Source of the DNA: Ascaris suum
Taxonomy: Eukaryota > Nematoda > Chromadorea > Rhabditida > Ascarididae
Length of the DNA stretch: 64,000 nucleotides
NCBI GenBank assembly: GCA_013433145.1
Contig: CM024170.1
Coordinates: 8,505,366-8,569,365, forward strand
Direction: 5' to 3'
The notes beneath the pieces were generated by a model, which was given only the letters and a program-made list of their open reading frames with translations, was not told the origin of the DNA and did no database searches. The position numbers and the translations under genes were made by a program. Shown in pieces: positions 26,401 through 41,400 of this stretch. The first letter of the stretch is position 1, and each line of letters begins with the position of its first letter.

Positions 26401-29400
26401 TTTGCGTACAGAACTTTCTGCGTAATGAGGGAATGCAGCTTTTATATCTTCCATCTTAAGCCTGCAATTGAAATATTTTCTGATTCTCGTTCGTTTCAGC
26501 GGTTCAGGATGAAGTCAATAATCGCAATGAATGAATTCTGATCCAAATATCCTCTAAATCAAATAACTGAATAGAATTTGCTTTCCTGGTTATTCCAATA
26601 TGTGGATGAAAACTAAAAAAAGAAATGTTTTCATTTTTCTCAAGACAAATGCGATGAATGCGGCCGGCATAACTAAAATATACAAGAAAGGCGCCTTTGC
26701 TCTACAAATTTTATTGGTATTACAACAACGCTAAATACTGGCAGCAAAATGTTCGGTGTGCTATTCGGCCCTACTTAAAAGATGCTGCAATCATATCTTC
26801 AAAAACCCAAAAGAGGAAGGCTAAAGAGTAAAGAAAACTGCTGCATTGCAAAACACCGCCACTACATGCATTTGACCTCCGCACCCTTCGAGACTGTGCC
26901 TGCTCCAATTCATCTATGGAACGAACAGCCCAATTTCACAAAAGACCGCAGACGCAGTTGCGAAAGCCAACACCTTCAACAAATAGAGCAACCTCCCCGG
27001 CCGGAATCGAACCCGGGTCTCGCACGTGACAGGCGCGGATACTCACCACTATACTACCGAGGACTGCACTACTTCTCTCGTAGGCTTATAAAGGATACTC
27101 CCCTCTCGCCACTCACCTTCTTGGATTCTGATCGCTTGCCCAGAAAAGCCGATAGATATAAGCAAGCAGGAAATCCCGAACGAAGACGGTCGCTCGTTTC
27201 GAGTTGGGACTGGGGACTTCGTACAATGGGCATTCTTGTCCCACCAGGAATAACGTTGGACACATCCGAATGAAAAACCTGGAGTAGAATTCGATGAACA
27301 TGGAGGGAAAATCGAACGAATTTATGTGATGCAACATACCAATCACTACGTGTTATGGGGCTTCAAGCTCTACTTACACACCGTGGAGGCGATACGGCAA
27401 TTTAGTTTATTACCAGCAATTTGGTCTCATGCTTATGCAATGTATATTACAATCTTTCTTCTTTTGAAACACCTCCTTTCCTCAACAAAAAACGTTTCTT
27501 TAATCTTATGGCAAAACAGTTTTGCAGGAGGCGGAAGATTTCGCGTCTCAGTAATGACCTGAAGCCATGATCATTCAACCTCACCACGAAATTCCACATG
27601 ATTAAAACGTAATTCGGCACAAAAAATATCCTGGAAGCTTTCCGTTAACTTTTTATGTTAATTTCTACCATCCGAAACCTCGCTAAAGCAACACTGCACA
27701 TGGTCATAAAACTTGTAGAGAATAGCAATAAGTCGCTGCAACAGTTATTTAGTGAGGGCAGTAACTGATAACCGAATACACGACACTGACAGTAGCGAAT
27801 TAACAATAGCATCATTGAGTACTTTGGTCTAGCCAAAGCAGACAAGTGAGAGGAATCGGATGGGCAACCTGAAACGCTAGAACTCCACCTTCTCTCTAAA
27901 CTTAAAATGAAGGGAAACTTCGCGTTTTCGCAAATTTATTAAAGTAAGTTTGCTTCGTTTCTACTGAAGAAGCGCAGCATCTCTCATATCCGTAAATCTT
28001 CATACCAAAGTTCCATATTTATTAACAACTTTTTTGCTCGAAAATTTGAATCCTACTTGTCTCATTAAACACAGTCGAGATCGTTATCTCCCCTTCTCCT
28101 CGAAAACAGTGGCTAGACCATGTGATATATCTAGACAGATTTATATGATGATATATTGTGTTACACAGTACTCCAATAATTTTCAGAGCATAAAAATATG
28201 GCAGGAGAGCTGGTCAAGGTAATGCTTGAAATGCATCGCCATTCTGTCCACTCACAAAGTTCATAAGGTAATATAATAATACAAAAGTAAAAATTTGACG
28301 CACGAACGCAAGAAACCGATCGGACTATGGATTTTCAGCCTAGCGGATCGAGGAGGACGGATGAGTGTTTGTGGAAGGATATACGGTACTGAAGCGCTAG
28401 CAAGTTAAGTTAAAACCATAACCAAATGAACAACAGCATACCCTTGCTTTGTACGAATAAGCAGGAAGTCTGTTCGGTTGGGCAAGTGCCTGTAGATGGG
28501 TGCACGATAGAGGTTGTTCTCCAACGACTGCAGACTTTGACCGGGTGCTAGAGTGCCCAAAAATGGCGACGTGTGCGTGAATGCCGTCTCACCAAAGTCG
28601 TACTCCGGATCCGCTTCCTTGCCTACTTTCTTCAACAGACCTTTTGAAATGTGATCGGAATCAGCGAAAGAATGCTAGCATCAGTATACCAGCGAAACCA
28701 GCGAAACCCCGACTCTCGATGGAGAGGAGAGAGTAAGGGAAGACAAAAAGCAGTTCATCGTAGCCTGGGACCCTCTATCCATTCACTGCGCTGCTACCAC
28801 TAGCTCAATTCCATTTCAAATAATGTTGTTAACACTGGTGATAATGCTCCTCATATTTGTGCACAGGAATGACACTGTTTCTAACGTAAATCATAAGTAA
28901 GCACAAAATGAATTAAACAATAGGCAAAAGGAAGCTAGCTACGAGCAAAAATTCATCCCACGACCCCTAACATATTCCCCATAGCACAGTCACTAACACT
29001 GGCAACCATCAATTTAAAAGCTCGAATCCGTTAGACATCAAAAACAATTCCAAGCATGCGAATTACCCGCTTGTAGTAATTGCGTATCTTGCTAGCCATT
29101 CCCGGTTGATTCAACAACGGAGGATGCTCTTCGGAGTACTCCATAAGCAAAAGTGTACCGTCCTTGCCCGATAAATCCTCCACTTCCCGCATAAAAAATA
29201 TTTCACCTCCTCCTTCAGCTGCTTTCTGTTTTTCGCGGAGCTAAAAATAACGCACTCACCGACTGACGTATGGAAACAGCAAAAACTTTCACGACACCAA
29301 AAAGTATATGAAGTTATCTAATTTAAAATATATCAACACAGAAAACAAACTATACATAGCGTATCATCAGACACTAGCCAAAATAGTTACTTCAAGTTTT

Positions 29401-32400
29401 CGAATCGTTGGGACATCTCTCTGCAGCTACCTTCTAAAAACTCAACCAAAGCAGTCAACTAAAGAAAAGATCGCCAACTAAGGTCTGACGACGACGGGTA
29501 TCGCCAGCTTACTTATAACGGAAGCGAATGCAGGGATCGCCTTCACTTTGAAGGCAAAGACATTTGTGTGGAAACAGGATAGGGGAAGAAACTCGGGAAG
29601 GGGGAAAAACTGTTATACTTTCGCCAGCCTTTAACTGCAACATTTGCACAACATTACGGAGATGATTTATTAGCGGAATAAAATTGGAAATTAAAAAAGC
29701 CGCATAGGAGTAACAAACCTCTTCTTTTTCCTTTATAAGTTTGGTAAGAGTTTTAATGGGTACATATCGTGTGCCAGTTGTACGAAGGATTCGTTTCGGT
29801 AACGGTAACCGATGATAATGGCGCAACTTGAACGGATTCAAATGTGTTGGGAAGAAGGTACGGTGAATATTCTGTGCGGGAATCGAATGCTGAATTAGAG
29901 AGCCACCCGAGATTGAGCTCACAGTTCTATAACAACAACAATTTCTAATATAAATCTCTATGCGAATTACTTAGAAGGAAAACGAATGCATGTTAAAAAA
30001 GACAATGCGACGGTATTGCGGCAGCAGAGTGGAAATCATGCGGAAGGCAAATGGTGAGAAGCAACTGGCCACTGGCTGAATGAGGAAGTATGGAACACAC
30101 CCGATTTCGCCGAGATGGTCGAAATGAAGTAGCAGGCAAGATGTGAATTACACTGCGCAATGAACTTTTAGCAGAACAGCTTGCTGCCGATGCAAATTTT
30201 AAAAAAGCTTATTGTTATTAGAATAAATCATCCATTCAAACTGTAAAACAGTAAAGGATGATTAAAAAAGAAATTATCTGCTATAATCATCACTTTGAGA
30301 GCATCCATCGTCCCATTTCCATGTACCACATAGAAGACCTAACTAAGCACTCCCCTCCCCTCCCAGATTTATCCCATTTCACCCTTTTTGTTCATGAGTC
30401 ACAATACAATTGATGGATCTCCATAAAGCCTCAGGCGATTAGCAAACAGCCCAACGTACAACCTTCCCGTGTTTTTTGGTAGATAATAATCGTCATTGCT
30501 CAGATTGAAAGGATCCTTATCAGTGAGCTGTGCTATCGAGCTTTCCATCTGTTCATCCTCTTCTTGCTTCTGACGTTGCTGTACCTGTCCCAATATCATC
30601 TTCGATTTTTTTGTGAACTGATGCTCCTGCAAACATATCACTGAATGCAATCTAAAAGACACTAGTTAAATTGGCAATGAAAAAGATGAGCCATATTTAT
30701 TCGTTATATCCCTTTTCATCTGGAATTTTCAAAGCATATAATAATGGAATACTGCATTGAATAAAAAAGGACCATTGAAAGAACAAAGGTTTTCTTTGCG
30801 CAATAAATCATTACAAAATTCTCCTCCACTAACAACACAGATCGTCTAGGCCGTAATGAACTGGATCGAACGCAAAGCTTCTTAGCAAGAGTTAGGAGAA
30901 GGGGGAAGTTATCAGTCTATGAAGCTGTCACTTCTTAATCTTTCTGCCAAGAAAGTGGCTGGCTATCAAATAAAAAAGAAATGAACTGGCTCACTTTTCT
31001 GTCGAACGGCTTTGGTGGATTGACTCCCTCACCGTCAGGAGGCTTTTCCTCAGGTGCCTTATCCTCAGGCATCCCGAAGATCTTTGGATCGTCATGATAG
31101 TCGAGTGTTAGAATATGAGGCTCTAAAATGCAACTACCTCCATGTGTTTTATTGCATTCGCACAAAGCTCGTCTCTCTTCAATGAAGGATGTTTTCAAAG
31201 AAAACTATGTTGAGCAGCATGAATCATAAAAAATGCCCGAATGATATTGTTTTGAAGGAAGCATTTGCTATGAACAGAAGCGACATCGTTTTCGTATGCA
31301 CTGATCCCAAGGCTCAATATTGTTCCAATGCAATAAACGATCTCGCATCCATGTTCTTCTTTAGATTATTTTCCACATCTGCGACGGTGTGCAAATGAAA
31401 ATAAAGTCACCAAAACGCCAGATCTGTAATTCTAATCTTTTGCTGACGGCTTCTCAAAGACATTCAAACAACTAAACAATAACTGCTGCAACTATCATCA
31501 TCACTATTACAGCAAGGCCTCTTTATGTGGAAATAAAGAAAGCACATACACACACTTTTGAAAACCCATAAAATGAGGAGGGCATCTGAAGAGTAAACAA
31601 AAGTTAACAAAAAACACCAAGATAAAAGTGCTAGAAAGAAAAAGCTGCTGGAATTCGCAAACATCGATAGGATCATAATTTCGAATTTCCCCTGCGAACT
31701 CGACGAAGTGTGGACTGCTCTTCAGTGATGCAATGTTGCTACCAAAGAAAAACCTTGTGATACAGTATACCACCCACTATATAATAAGAGCTTAACTTAA
31801 TACCCCTATTAGTATATCATTCAAATAAAAAATGGGCAGCTTTCTTCCGTAATTGAACATCAGGTATTCAACGGAAACCGAGCAATATCTGGAACTGAAA
31901 TAAAATTCGTCGACTGTTCGCCGCCGACAGGCGAATAGAAGATAATGGAAAAATCAAGTGCTGAAATCGATTCCGAAGAACTCGATCTCCCAAAAAAATC
32001 AGAAACTCTCATTACTAAATCCTTAACTTGGCAGCCCAAATCCACTGTCGACATCCTTTTCATCTGAAGCAAACTATAGAATTGACATCTGTGACCAATT
32101 AGCGAGATATACGATGACATTGTTCGAAAATAGAGCAGAACGAGGAGTGGAGTGCCACTGAGTCATATAACACGACTACATCAAAACTGATGACAAACCT
32201 GGAATGTGATCCATGTTCTCAGCATCCAGAATGATATCGTCCTCCCAACGTGTATTAATCAGATCGTAATTGTCCATCGGAAATATCGAATGAGTTGCGG
32301 TAGGTTCTTTAGGGAAATCTGAACATGATAAAGTAAATCCTCTAGAAATGGGAATGCTAACTTCATCAACGATATTTTATGTGTGGGGATTGCGTGCTAT

Positions 32401-35400
32401 TCTCCATAAGACATAACACTCAAACAGTGAAAGGGCTATCTTATTATGGGCGAGTGCTTTTCTGGCATGTTAGGCTAGCATCCATTCTTCGTAAGCATGG
32501 CCCGACAGCGCAAATATTGGCTCCGAAAGCACGCGGGGGGGAGGCATGGGGAAATGGATGCGAAGTGAAGATGCTTTATCCTCTGCGCTGGGAATGTCGC
32601 CTTCGACTTCAGTAGCGTTTTTCGATGGCAAATTTCATTTGTGCTAGAAATTCACAAGAAATAAATTAAATGACAGCAATAATATGGCCCAGAGCACAAT
32701 TCTGAAAACTTTCCGCAACAAAAATAACCATCAACAATTGTCTGCAAGCCGATAACGCGCTGAAAAGAAGAAATAAAACGGAGCAAATATGTAAATAAAA
32801 TGCCAACAAATTTAGCTTCAGAAGACTTAAGACCATCAAGAACACGTGTGAAACACCAAGAACGTTGAAAGGATTCTGCTCCAGTTGGATTACTTTTTAG
32901 GATAAATGGCAGCACTAACGATACAAAAATCACTAATAAATAACAGCATAAGCATACCGAAATCAGAGATCGCACGTGTAGGAACCACCGTCCCCGGCTT
33001 TGCAAACATTTGCTCAAAAGCGTTGCTCTTCACTGAAAACATACTGCCGACTGGCTAATATTGGGAATTGATAATATCTACTGCAGAGAATGTGCGTTTC
33101 GCTGCTAATTACTAAGTAAACTAATGCGAATATCGGATGCAATTGTGCATATGTGCACGATGCTGACACCGAATATTGCGAGGTTAAAACAATTCGCGTT
33201 GATAGCAAACTGGTGACCAATTTTTGAAACGTTTATGTGCCCGAAGCCATTTATTTAACATCTCAAAAGGAAGGGGAAGGGGAAGAGAAGAGAGAAAGTG
33301 AGGCAGTGGTAGGGACTTCAGATTTCAACTTTTAATGACGCATAGCTGGAAAGGAAATGCGGGCACATTTTCAAGTGCCTTAAATAACTTTTATTTTAGA
33401 TAGGTTTCATACTTACGCATTCTTTACTTTTCAAAACATTTGAGATGGCACAGATAAGTGGCAGTCTGGTTACTCACAACTCCCCTCCCCAGCATGTCTT
33501 ATCCAGCAGCATTCGAAGTTGCACTCTTCAACGCAGTACCATCATCTGACCATCTGACCATCTACCTCACTGCGCTACCACAGCAAAAACGCAAGCACCA
33601 CTTGTTAAAGATTGTATCGCAATCACTAGTGAATGCCATTTAACAATGACTCCTTAACGCAGAAATGCACAAAATTAAAAAGCGCACATGCAGCCATAAA
33701 CGACTCGTAGCTTCGCGTCTGCTGAGTAGGAACCCATCCATATTCCGGCTGTTTTCCACTCGCTAGTCGCTTCAAGATCTGCAAATTAAATGGCGCTGCA
33801 CAACATAAAACTGCAGCCATCTCATGGCACAATCGCCTAAAGATTGATTTAAACAATAAAGAGCAGTTAGGGAAACTATGAAAATAAATTACCCGTAAAT
33901 GGAAACTAACGGTAGTTCGAATAAACAAAACGCAGACACTTCGAGGCTTCAGCTGCAATGTTGCTCAAATAGAAAAAAAGGACGCCAAAGCATTACATAT
34001 ACGTGCAGCCGAAATGATGATGCCAACCTACCACTCACATCAATTAGACGTCAGCGGGCGTTTATCCGTCAGTTGTGAATTTCCTTCCTTTGTACGATAT
34101 CACTCCGCATGAAACTACATTCGAAGAAGTTTGCAATTTAAACAGTATAGTCAGCGCACCTGTGGACGAGCTTGCTCACCATCGATGATGATATCATCTT
34201 CCCAACGAACCAGATTTACTGCCAGGAACGTCTCTGGAGGAAAAGGTTCACATGAACGAAGTCCATTCTCACTCCCCTCTTCTGGCTTCTCCTTCGAAGA
34301 ACTCTTCGCATGTGTCTTGTTCTTAAAATCAAAGATCACGAATAAAGACCACTGAAAATAGCAGCATAGGTTTTTCATTATCAGCAAAGACAACAACAGA
34401 CAGAAAGAAAAAAGGGCGAGTGAGAGAGAGACGGAAGGAGAAGGAATAGGTAGAAAAACGAAACTTTCCAAGCAAAATATTTGCTTCTGGTATCCAACAG
34501 ATGAACGAGATCAGTTGATTTCCTAATGAAACCTCTTGACTGAACGCAGAACCTCCTTCAGAAACTCACATAATCAGATCGATAAGCTTACCTAGTCACC
34601 GAACATCTCGCTCGCATAAACAATATCGGAATTCCTGCCCTCCAATGCACGCAACTTTAAAGTTCTTTCAAATTAGAAATGCTGCATTTGATAGAACAGA
34701 AACCTTTCAAGCTATACCAGGATACTGTATTCTTTGAAAAAAGAACCTCTTCTCAGCACAATCCTCTCCTCGAACGCAGATGTGAAAACTCCGAGCTTTG
34801 TGTCAGAGAAATCCGTCATGACGCCTCCATAGGCGAACGAAGAACAACGATATTAGTGATATCAACGATCAACTTTTACTCAAACTTATTTTGTTTACCG
34901 CATTCAATGCATGATCACAGCCAGCCCATAAAACTTCCCAAAAATCTGCATCGAAATCATGCAATGTAAAACTTACCGACCCAACCCCAAAGTAAGTTAG
35001 AAAATCGACGAAACGAACCTCGCGTTTCAGTTTAAAACCATAATCGAAGTGTGTGGAACTTGCAGGAACGTTAAATCGATCATACCATATCCGCGCTGGA
35101 CCAAATCTGCAGGCACAACACTAACTTACAGCAGCTTGCTAATATTGTAATTTAAAAAACTATTTTCTGTAACAGTACTTGCAAGGATGCAAAATTTCCA
35201 ATAGTGCAACGGCGGAAATTTTTCAAATACGTAAAGGTATAGCATTCCTAATCGTGGAAGTGAATGTCGTTGTATACATGAGCACATGGGCAATATCTGC
35301 CAGCATTACAAACAAATCTGCAGGGGCAGAACAAGCTCGCAGGCAAGGTGGGCATTGCCTTTTAGTGACCACCTTCCGGCACAACAGCAAGGAGCCGCGA

Positions 35401-38400
35401 CACATAAAACGTCTATTTTAAAAGGATGTGAATGAATTGGTGCTTTCTGATGGATTCATCCGGCCAGTTTTTAAGCGCCAAGCAAACAGGACGAAGAGAT
35501 CTACTGGCGCTCAAAACATCATAATAATTTCCCATAATTGGGTCAGTGAAAATCTCCACCCTTAAATCCAATCGCCAACGGAAACACTAATATGAACATT
35601 TGAAAAGGGAAGATGTTTTCAACATCAGAGATGGACTGAAACTTTGAAAGAGAGTACAAGTTGAAGAACCTCCACGGCGGAACATCCTCGTCATCTGCAT
35701 CGCCGATGTGCTCCTTGCCGACCGCTTTTACATTAGACGGTCGCATAAGTAGAACTTCATCGCTTATTTGGCACTCCTCGGGGGGTGGTGTTGTTCCGAA
35801 TTCCAGTTCGAGATCTTTGACTTCCTTATGTTCGCTCTCATCTTTTTCACCATCTGCCTTCTACAAATGATAAACAAACATTCTGCAATTAAAAGGAAAA
35901 GCTACGGTCTCTGCCTGGAACTTTTACAGCGGGTCCTCTCTTCCCTAGCAATTTCTCAGCTAAAGATGAAAGTTTCCTTGCGAAAAAATTTCTATGAACA
36001 ACTCCTTTGCAAAAGTGAATAAAATGAGGATTGGCCTACATCCAAAACTTTTTGCTGTTCAGTCAGTTGCGTATCAATCATATGAACACACCTCTTCGTT
36101 CTCCTCCCCTCGTTCATCGGTTGCTTTTTCGCCATTCTCCGTTTTGACATCTGCCTTTGGGCTCTGGAATTAACGCTTTTCATGTGAAATAAACAAAAGA
36201 ACAAGTAATATGACATTGATGGGAAATGAGAAGTAGAGAATGCCAAGCTCAAGTAATGAGAAGGCGATATCATTTCAAATACATGAAGAGGAAGCGAAAA
36301 TTGTCTCAGTGTTTCAATGCTTAAAAACAAATATAACGATATTAATAGGGTCAGCATCACTGAGCAAAAAATCAGAAACACTCGTCGTGTCAAAAAATAG
36401 AAGTCGCTGGAAAAGAAATCCTCATAAAACACTGAAAATTCTTCCTCCCCCTTTTATCTCGACCTGAGGGCGAGCAAATCATGGCCTCAACGAATCAAAA
36501 CTCGCTAAAATAGCCTCAGATCTCTATTCCATTCCCAAAATCACTCGCCTCTGCTTCCTCATTCAAGGCCATCGCAATACATACCAGCACTGACAAAAAA
36601 CCTATTTTTCCTTCTTCAATAAAACAATGCAAACATTTTGCTTGCTGCACATAACGTTTTAAAAAATCCATTTAAATAGAACATAACAAACAAACAATTC
36701 AAACTATCCCACAAATATGGGAACAATGAGAGAGAACATAGCGGGCAAAATTAAGAGACTAGAGTACCAAAGAGCGATGTAAGGCGGCAAAAGTGCAGAA
36801 ACTATTAGGAATCGAATATCAGAAATGGCACAGAACAACTTACTCCGCTTCGGAAACTTTTCAAAGGCCACCAAATCTTCGTCCTTGAGGTTGACTTTAT
36901 ATTCGCGCCAAAAATTCGCGAAAACCGTAGAATACCGTCTTGAGAATACTCCGGAAAAAACCGCCTGTAAAATTGAAAACATGAGCGCGATATCTCGATA
37001 TTCCCGAAGACTATCAAAATCGTCAGCCAAACAAAGATTTCGATAAAACAGCTAAACAAGATTTCTTTAATGACTCCATCCCATCCTCGTTTCACTAAAT
37101 ACAATTTCTTTAGTGAAAACAATATTAATAACGTCAGCTACGGCCGCGGTAGATAAGATGGGATCATCCATCATTCGTCTGATTTTCTACTACGTCGCTA
37201 CCTTCCCTAGGCATTCATCTACCCTGCCCTCATCTGACCAAATGCAACGCTTCAAACTGTTTTATTCCACTGTCGTTTCAAAACCCTTTTTCCGAAGTAT
37301 ACCAATTGACTTATTTCCAACTGTGAATGCGATTATCAAATGCACTGAAAACTCCAATATTTCTAAAAAAAGAGTATGGAAAAAAGAAGAAATATGAGCA
37401 CTTCGCATGAAAAAAAAGCTAATTTAGGTGATACTACGGTCCATACCGCGAACTGTTATGCAAAAACATTCGTTATAAAAAACTTAAACATCACTACTGT
37501 GATAGCGCAGATTGTATAAAAGTAACTAATCTGTAGGTTATCAAGCACAAAAGCAGTTTCTAGAAATGAAGTTTCAGATAAAACTCGCACTACCATACGA
37601 TCACACAAGTCTTTGTAACAACGCTCGTTCCTTTCGGCAATCACACAAACAATTTCTGTTTAAATGCTCTCCTTCATAGCTCTTCCGATACGACTCAAGA
37701 CATTGACACGCGCGTGAGTTGGCGACACTCACACTTTCTCCAAAAGCTCTTACAGTGATACATGTAAAGCTTCAGAAACAGTGAGGGTTCCGTGATGCCA
37801 GTACAGGACACGGAAACAACAGTGGAAATTCACTGAATGTCACATTTCTTTTGGGACGGCTGAATTAAGAGAAGAATTAACAGCACTGGATATTGTCAGA
37901 AATACGTACTTATGTTTGACTTTTTGAAATGCAACACCTGCGAAACAAAAAATTATACCGTGGATCAATCTTATCGAGTTCTGGATTCTGAAGAATGCCA
38001 GCTAAAGGAGCATCGTCGCGCTGAGAAGGAGGAACGAATGGAGGGCCTTTAAAGCGTTCTGCAAATAATCAGTCAGTTTACACCGTGGTATATAGACAAC
38101 CAATAAGACAAACCACCTGCACCCTCCTCCCTCTCCATCGTTCCCAACAGATCTGTTGAAATTTAAACATGCATCCCCAACTCACGTATCTATGGGCCCC
38201 TGATCTACTATTCCACCCTTCGTTCTCCAATAAAAAATGAAATGTCAACTTTCTCTCTTTCGTTAAAGAAAAGCACAGCTTCGTTTGTGAAAAAGGAAGC
38301 TAGCGTTTTTGTTTCCTCTTTTCATCAGAAGTGGAAAGTCTGCAAGAGAACGGTAACTTGCGCGTATCATTGAGCGCAATGTACAAATGACAGGTGTAAA

Positions 38401-41400
38401 CGTCTGTAAATAGTATATGTGGTGACGTATAAGTTGACAACTATGTGAAGCAACAAGTAATTCTGCATGCATGGGAAGCAAGGAAGGAAAACAGTTGAAG
38501 CATTCATTAAAACCGATCTGCAATGAAATACGGTCGCAACTGCGCAAAAGAATCTTCGAGTGTAAAATACTGGCACTGAATTTGATGTCGCGACTCAGAA
38601 ATAGACCTCCAACTTCGACCTAATACTCGACTATGACTCAATCACCATTAACACGGACACCTTAGGAATCAGATGTACCCACCATCCACAACTGGTTCAT
38701 AATCGTCGTCGTTCAATTCATCGGCCTCGTCATCAGCATCTTCAGCTGCAGTATCCACCAACTCTGGATGCCGAATGTACCATGCTGCAAGCATACATCA
38801 ATACAGAAGGAAGATGTACGAATCTATAAAAGAAGATGTGACCACTGGTGACATAAAAATAAGCGACACCATCATTTACATAATAAACGTTGCGCGCAGA
38901 TGTCTTTCTTCTTCACAAAGCAAAAACCATCTGAGATATAGTTACACACTGTCCAACAATGACACATTTAATTCTACAACTCAGCTCATAATGCTAGTCG
39001 GTGACTGTGTTTGAAACAATGCATAAACATGCAACTGGAGACATTGTGAGCATAAATAAATCCAAGATGAACATAAAGGGAGTGGTGCGAGATAAGTCGA
39101 CAACTGTAATGAATAAATGGATGGGAGTTTCAAGCGGCAGGCGGTACGGAAATGTTCGCATAAACAAACCGCATTCACATGGCCGCCTAGGCGAAATCAC
39201 AGACCTGGCTCGACATATATGCCTATCGTTTGCTTTTCTGAATTAAAATGATAAGGGGGTCCCTTAACCGACCTCAGCTTGATGATAGCTTGAAATTACC
39301 CTCAAAGAGGCTTTCGAAATTACTAGAATCTAAACCCTTCAAAATGAAAAGTCTTTGCCGAAAAGGATTTTATTTTTGCCGTAATTTCCATGCGTTCTCT
39401 TCGGACATTAGTGAAAATTTTATAGCAAAAACATATGTTCAAAGACTGTTCGACTTCGTGTGGAACAGCTAGATCTCAACCCTCTTACCCTTCACTCTCC
39501 TTTAGACACTCATAACTGCGCGGTTCAAATAAACGTTGGGTCAGAACGCAATGAAAAGAATGGAGGAACGGATAATACGAACCTTCTGTTCTCCTTCTTC
39601 ATTACTGCAGTACACTAAAGACAGATTAACGAGGTGACCAAGGTTAGTGAATCCAAAGCATCTGAGGTCATTCTAGAGTAGCTGTCGAAAACGTTACTAC
39701 CATATTATGATAACTCGGGAGACTGCTATCTCTACTAGATGCTGTGATCAAGAAAGTGCGCTGTCTGGATGGATGCACCAAAAAGGGATATTCAACTAAA
39801 CACCTCCTCCCTCACATCAATGTAGATGAAACGCGTTCACAGCATTCGTCGCGCGTTTCCCCACTATTCCCAAATAAACCCTAGCGTATATAGTTATAAA
39901 AAACTAAGGCTATAAAATAACGGAAGTAACAGGTTTTTGCATATAGTCCTATCAAATACATGCTAGCCTTGTTTGATACGCATGATTCCGTCAAAAGGTA
40001 TCTAAAGGATGTCTTAATTAAAATCATTTCTAAGGCCCTTCTTTCCTCATTGTTGGCCGTTGACGCCTTTGCAAAGGTGAACGCAATTCATTGCAACAGC
40101 TGCGTTGCATTTTGCATCACAAAAACCAATTGCACTAATAAACGGAATGTTACTCCTACTCACGTTCATTAGTTGCAGATGGATGGGTGCTGAAATAGTC
40201 ATCTTTCTCTGAAGCGTCCTCTCCATCTTCGCTTTGTTCATCTTCACTTTCTCTGTCCACTCCTCTCGCATTTTCTTCGTCTGCTGGTTCGGTTGCTTCC
40301 TGACGTCTCGGTGATTCGCCGTTTGCACCTGAATTCTCACTTCAAGCAACTGCCATCAGCACTTTTATCGCTGTGACATGCAAGAAAAAACCGTTGTCAT
40401 GTTCAAAGTGCAGAGGAGCTATCTCCACCCGCTAGCGATTTCTTTTGTCACCACTCACGCCCCTCCTCCTTCCAGCTGAGGGGCAATGACCACAGTTAGC
40501 AGCTCAATTTCAGGTTAAAACTTAAACAGGACAGGAAAAATATTTGCGTGCTGATATGCATTATTTTGCGCAAATTATAATATTACAAGATGACTCCAAA
40601 TAAAACATTTTTCTTTGAGAACCTAAATTCAGTCCGAAACAGCAAAAGTCGTGCAGTGGTGACGTGGTAATACTTCCCTCGAATGCATCAAAAAAGAAAG
40701 TGAAATAAGAGCAAAAGGTATGAGTGGGAAATGACATCGAAAGAGACAAACGTATACTGCTGGAAAATGAGAGCAAAATAAGAGGGAGAAAGACGAGAGT
40801 AAGGTAACAGTGAGAGAAATGAGAGTAAAATAGTAACGAGAGAGTTGCTGCTGTTACTGCATCAGGCTCCGATGCAAAATGATACCGCAAAAAAAAGCCA
40901 AAGTCCCGGAAAAAGCAACGACAACCGATGTTGTGTAAATGCTCATTTGCGATCAATTCATGAAGCGAATATATTCGCACTTTCAATTTTGTAATACACA
41001 GTTTCCTCGCCTAGCCCCTCGTTTCACGGCAATGACCGGGCGGCGGTGACAGGTGACTCCGAGGTGAGAATTCTTTAAGCTCATTTCTATAAATAATTCA
41101 AATGCAGCCGGTCGGCCATGCAGTGCTCGCAAAATATGAATAAGTCTTACGGTTGGGAAAATAAGCAAGCAAATGAATCTATAGACAAGTATACTCTGCA
41201 GTCACCCATTTCAGCCGAGGAAACATATGCAAGTGAAGCATGTCAAAGAAATGAACGCGACAGGCACTTTTGATTCGGCCCACCTCAGCAACCACTTTCC
41301 TGAGCCATCAATAATCCATCAAAATGAAGAATTATGTGTCTATAGTTCGTTCATGAAATTGCATTGTTTGTATAAATCACCTGCTAAGTATTTTTTCTGT

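Noticed and set aside
26782..27273. 163-codon plus-strand frame, the longest in the window
   Set aside because: It is antisense to the tRNA-Asp and TAF1 exon 18, both of which are certain; its openness is a by-product.
40047..40349. 100-codon minus-strand frame ([12 protein letters not shown]..)
   Set aside because: Wrong frame over TAF1 exon 2; only the acidic frame links in phase to both neighbours.
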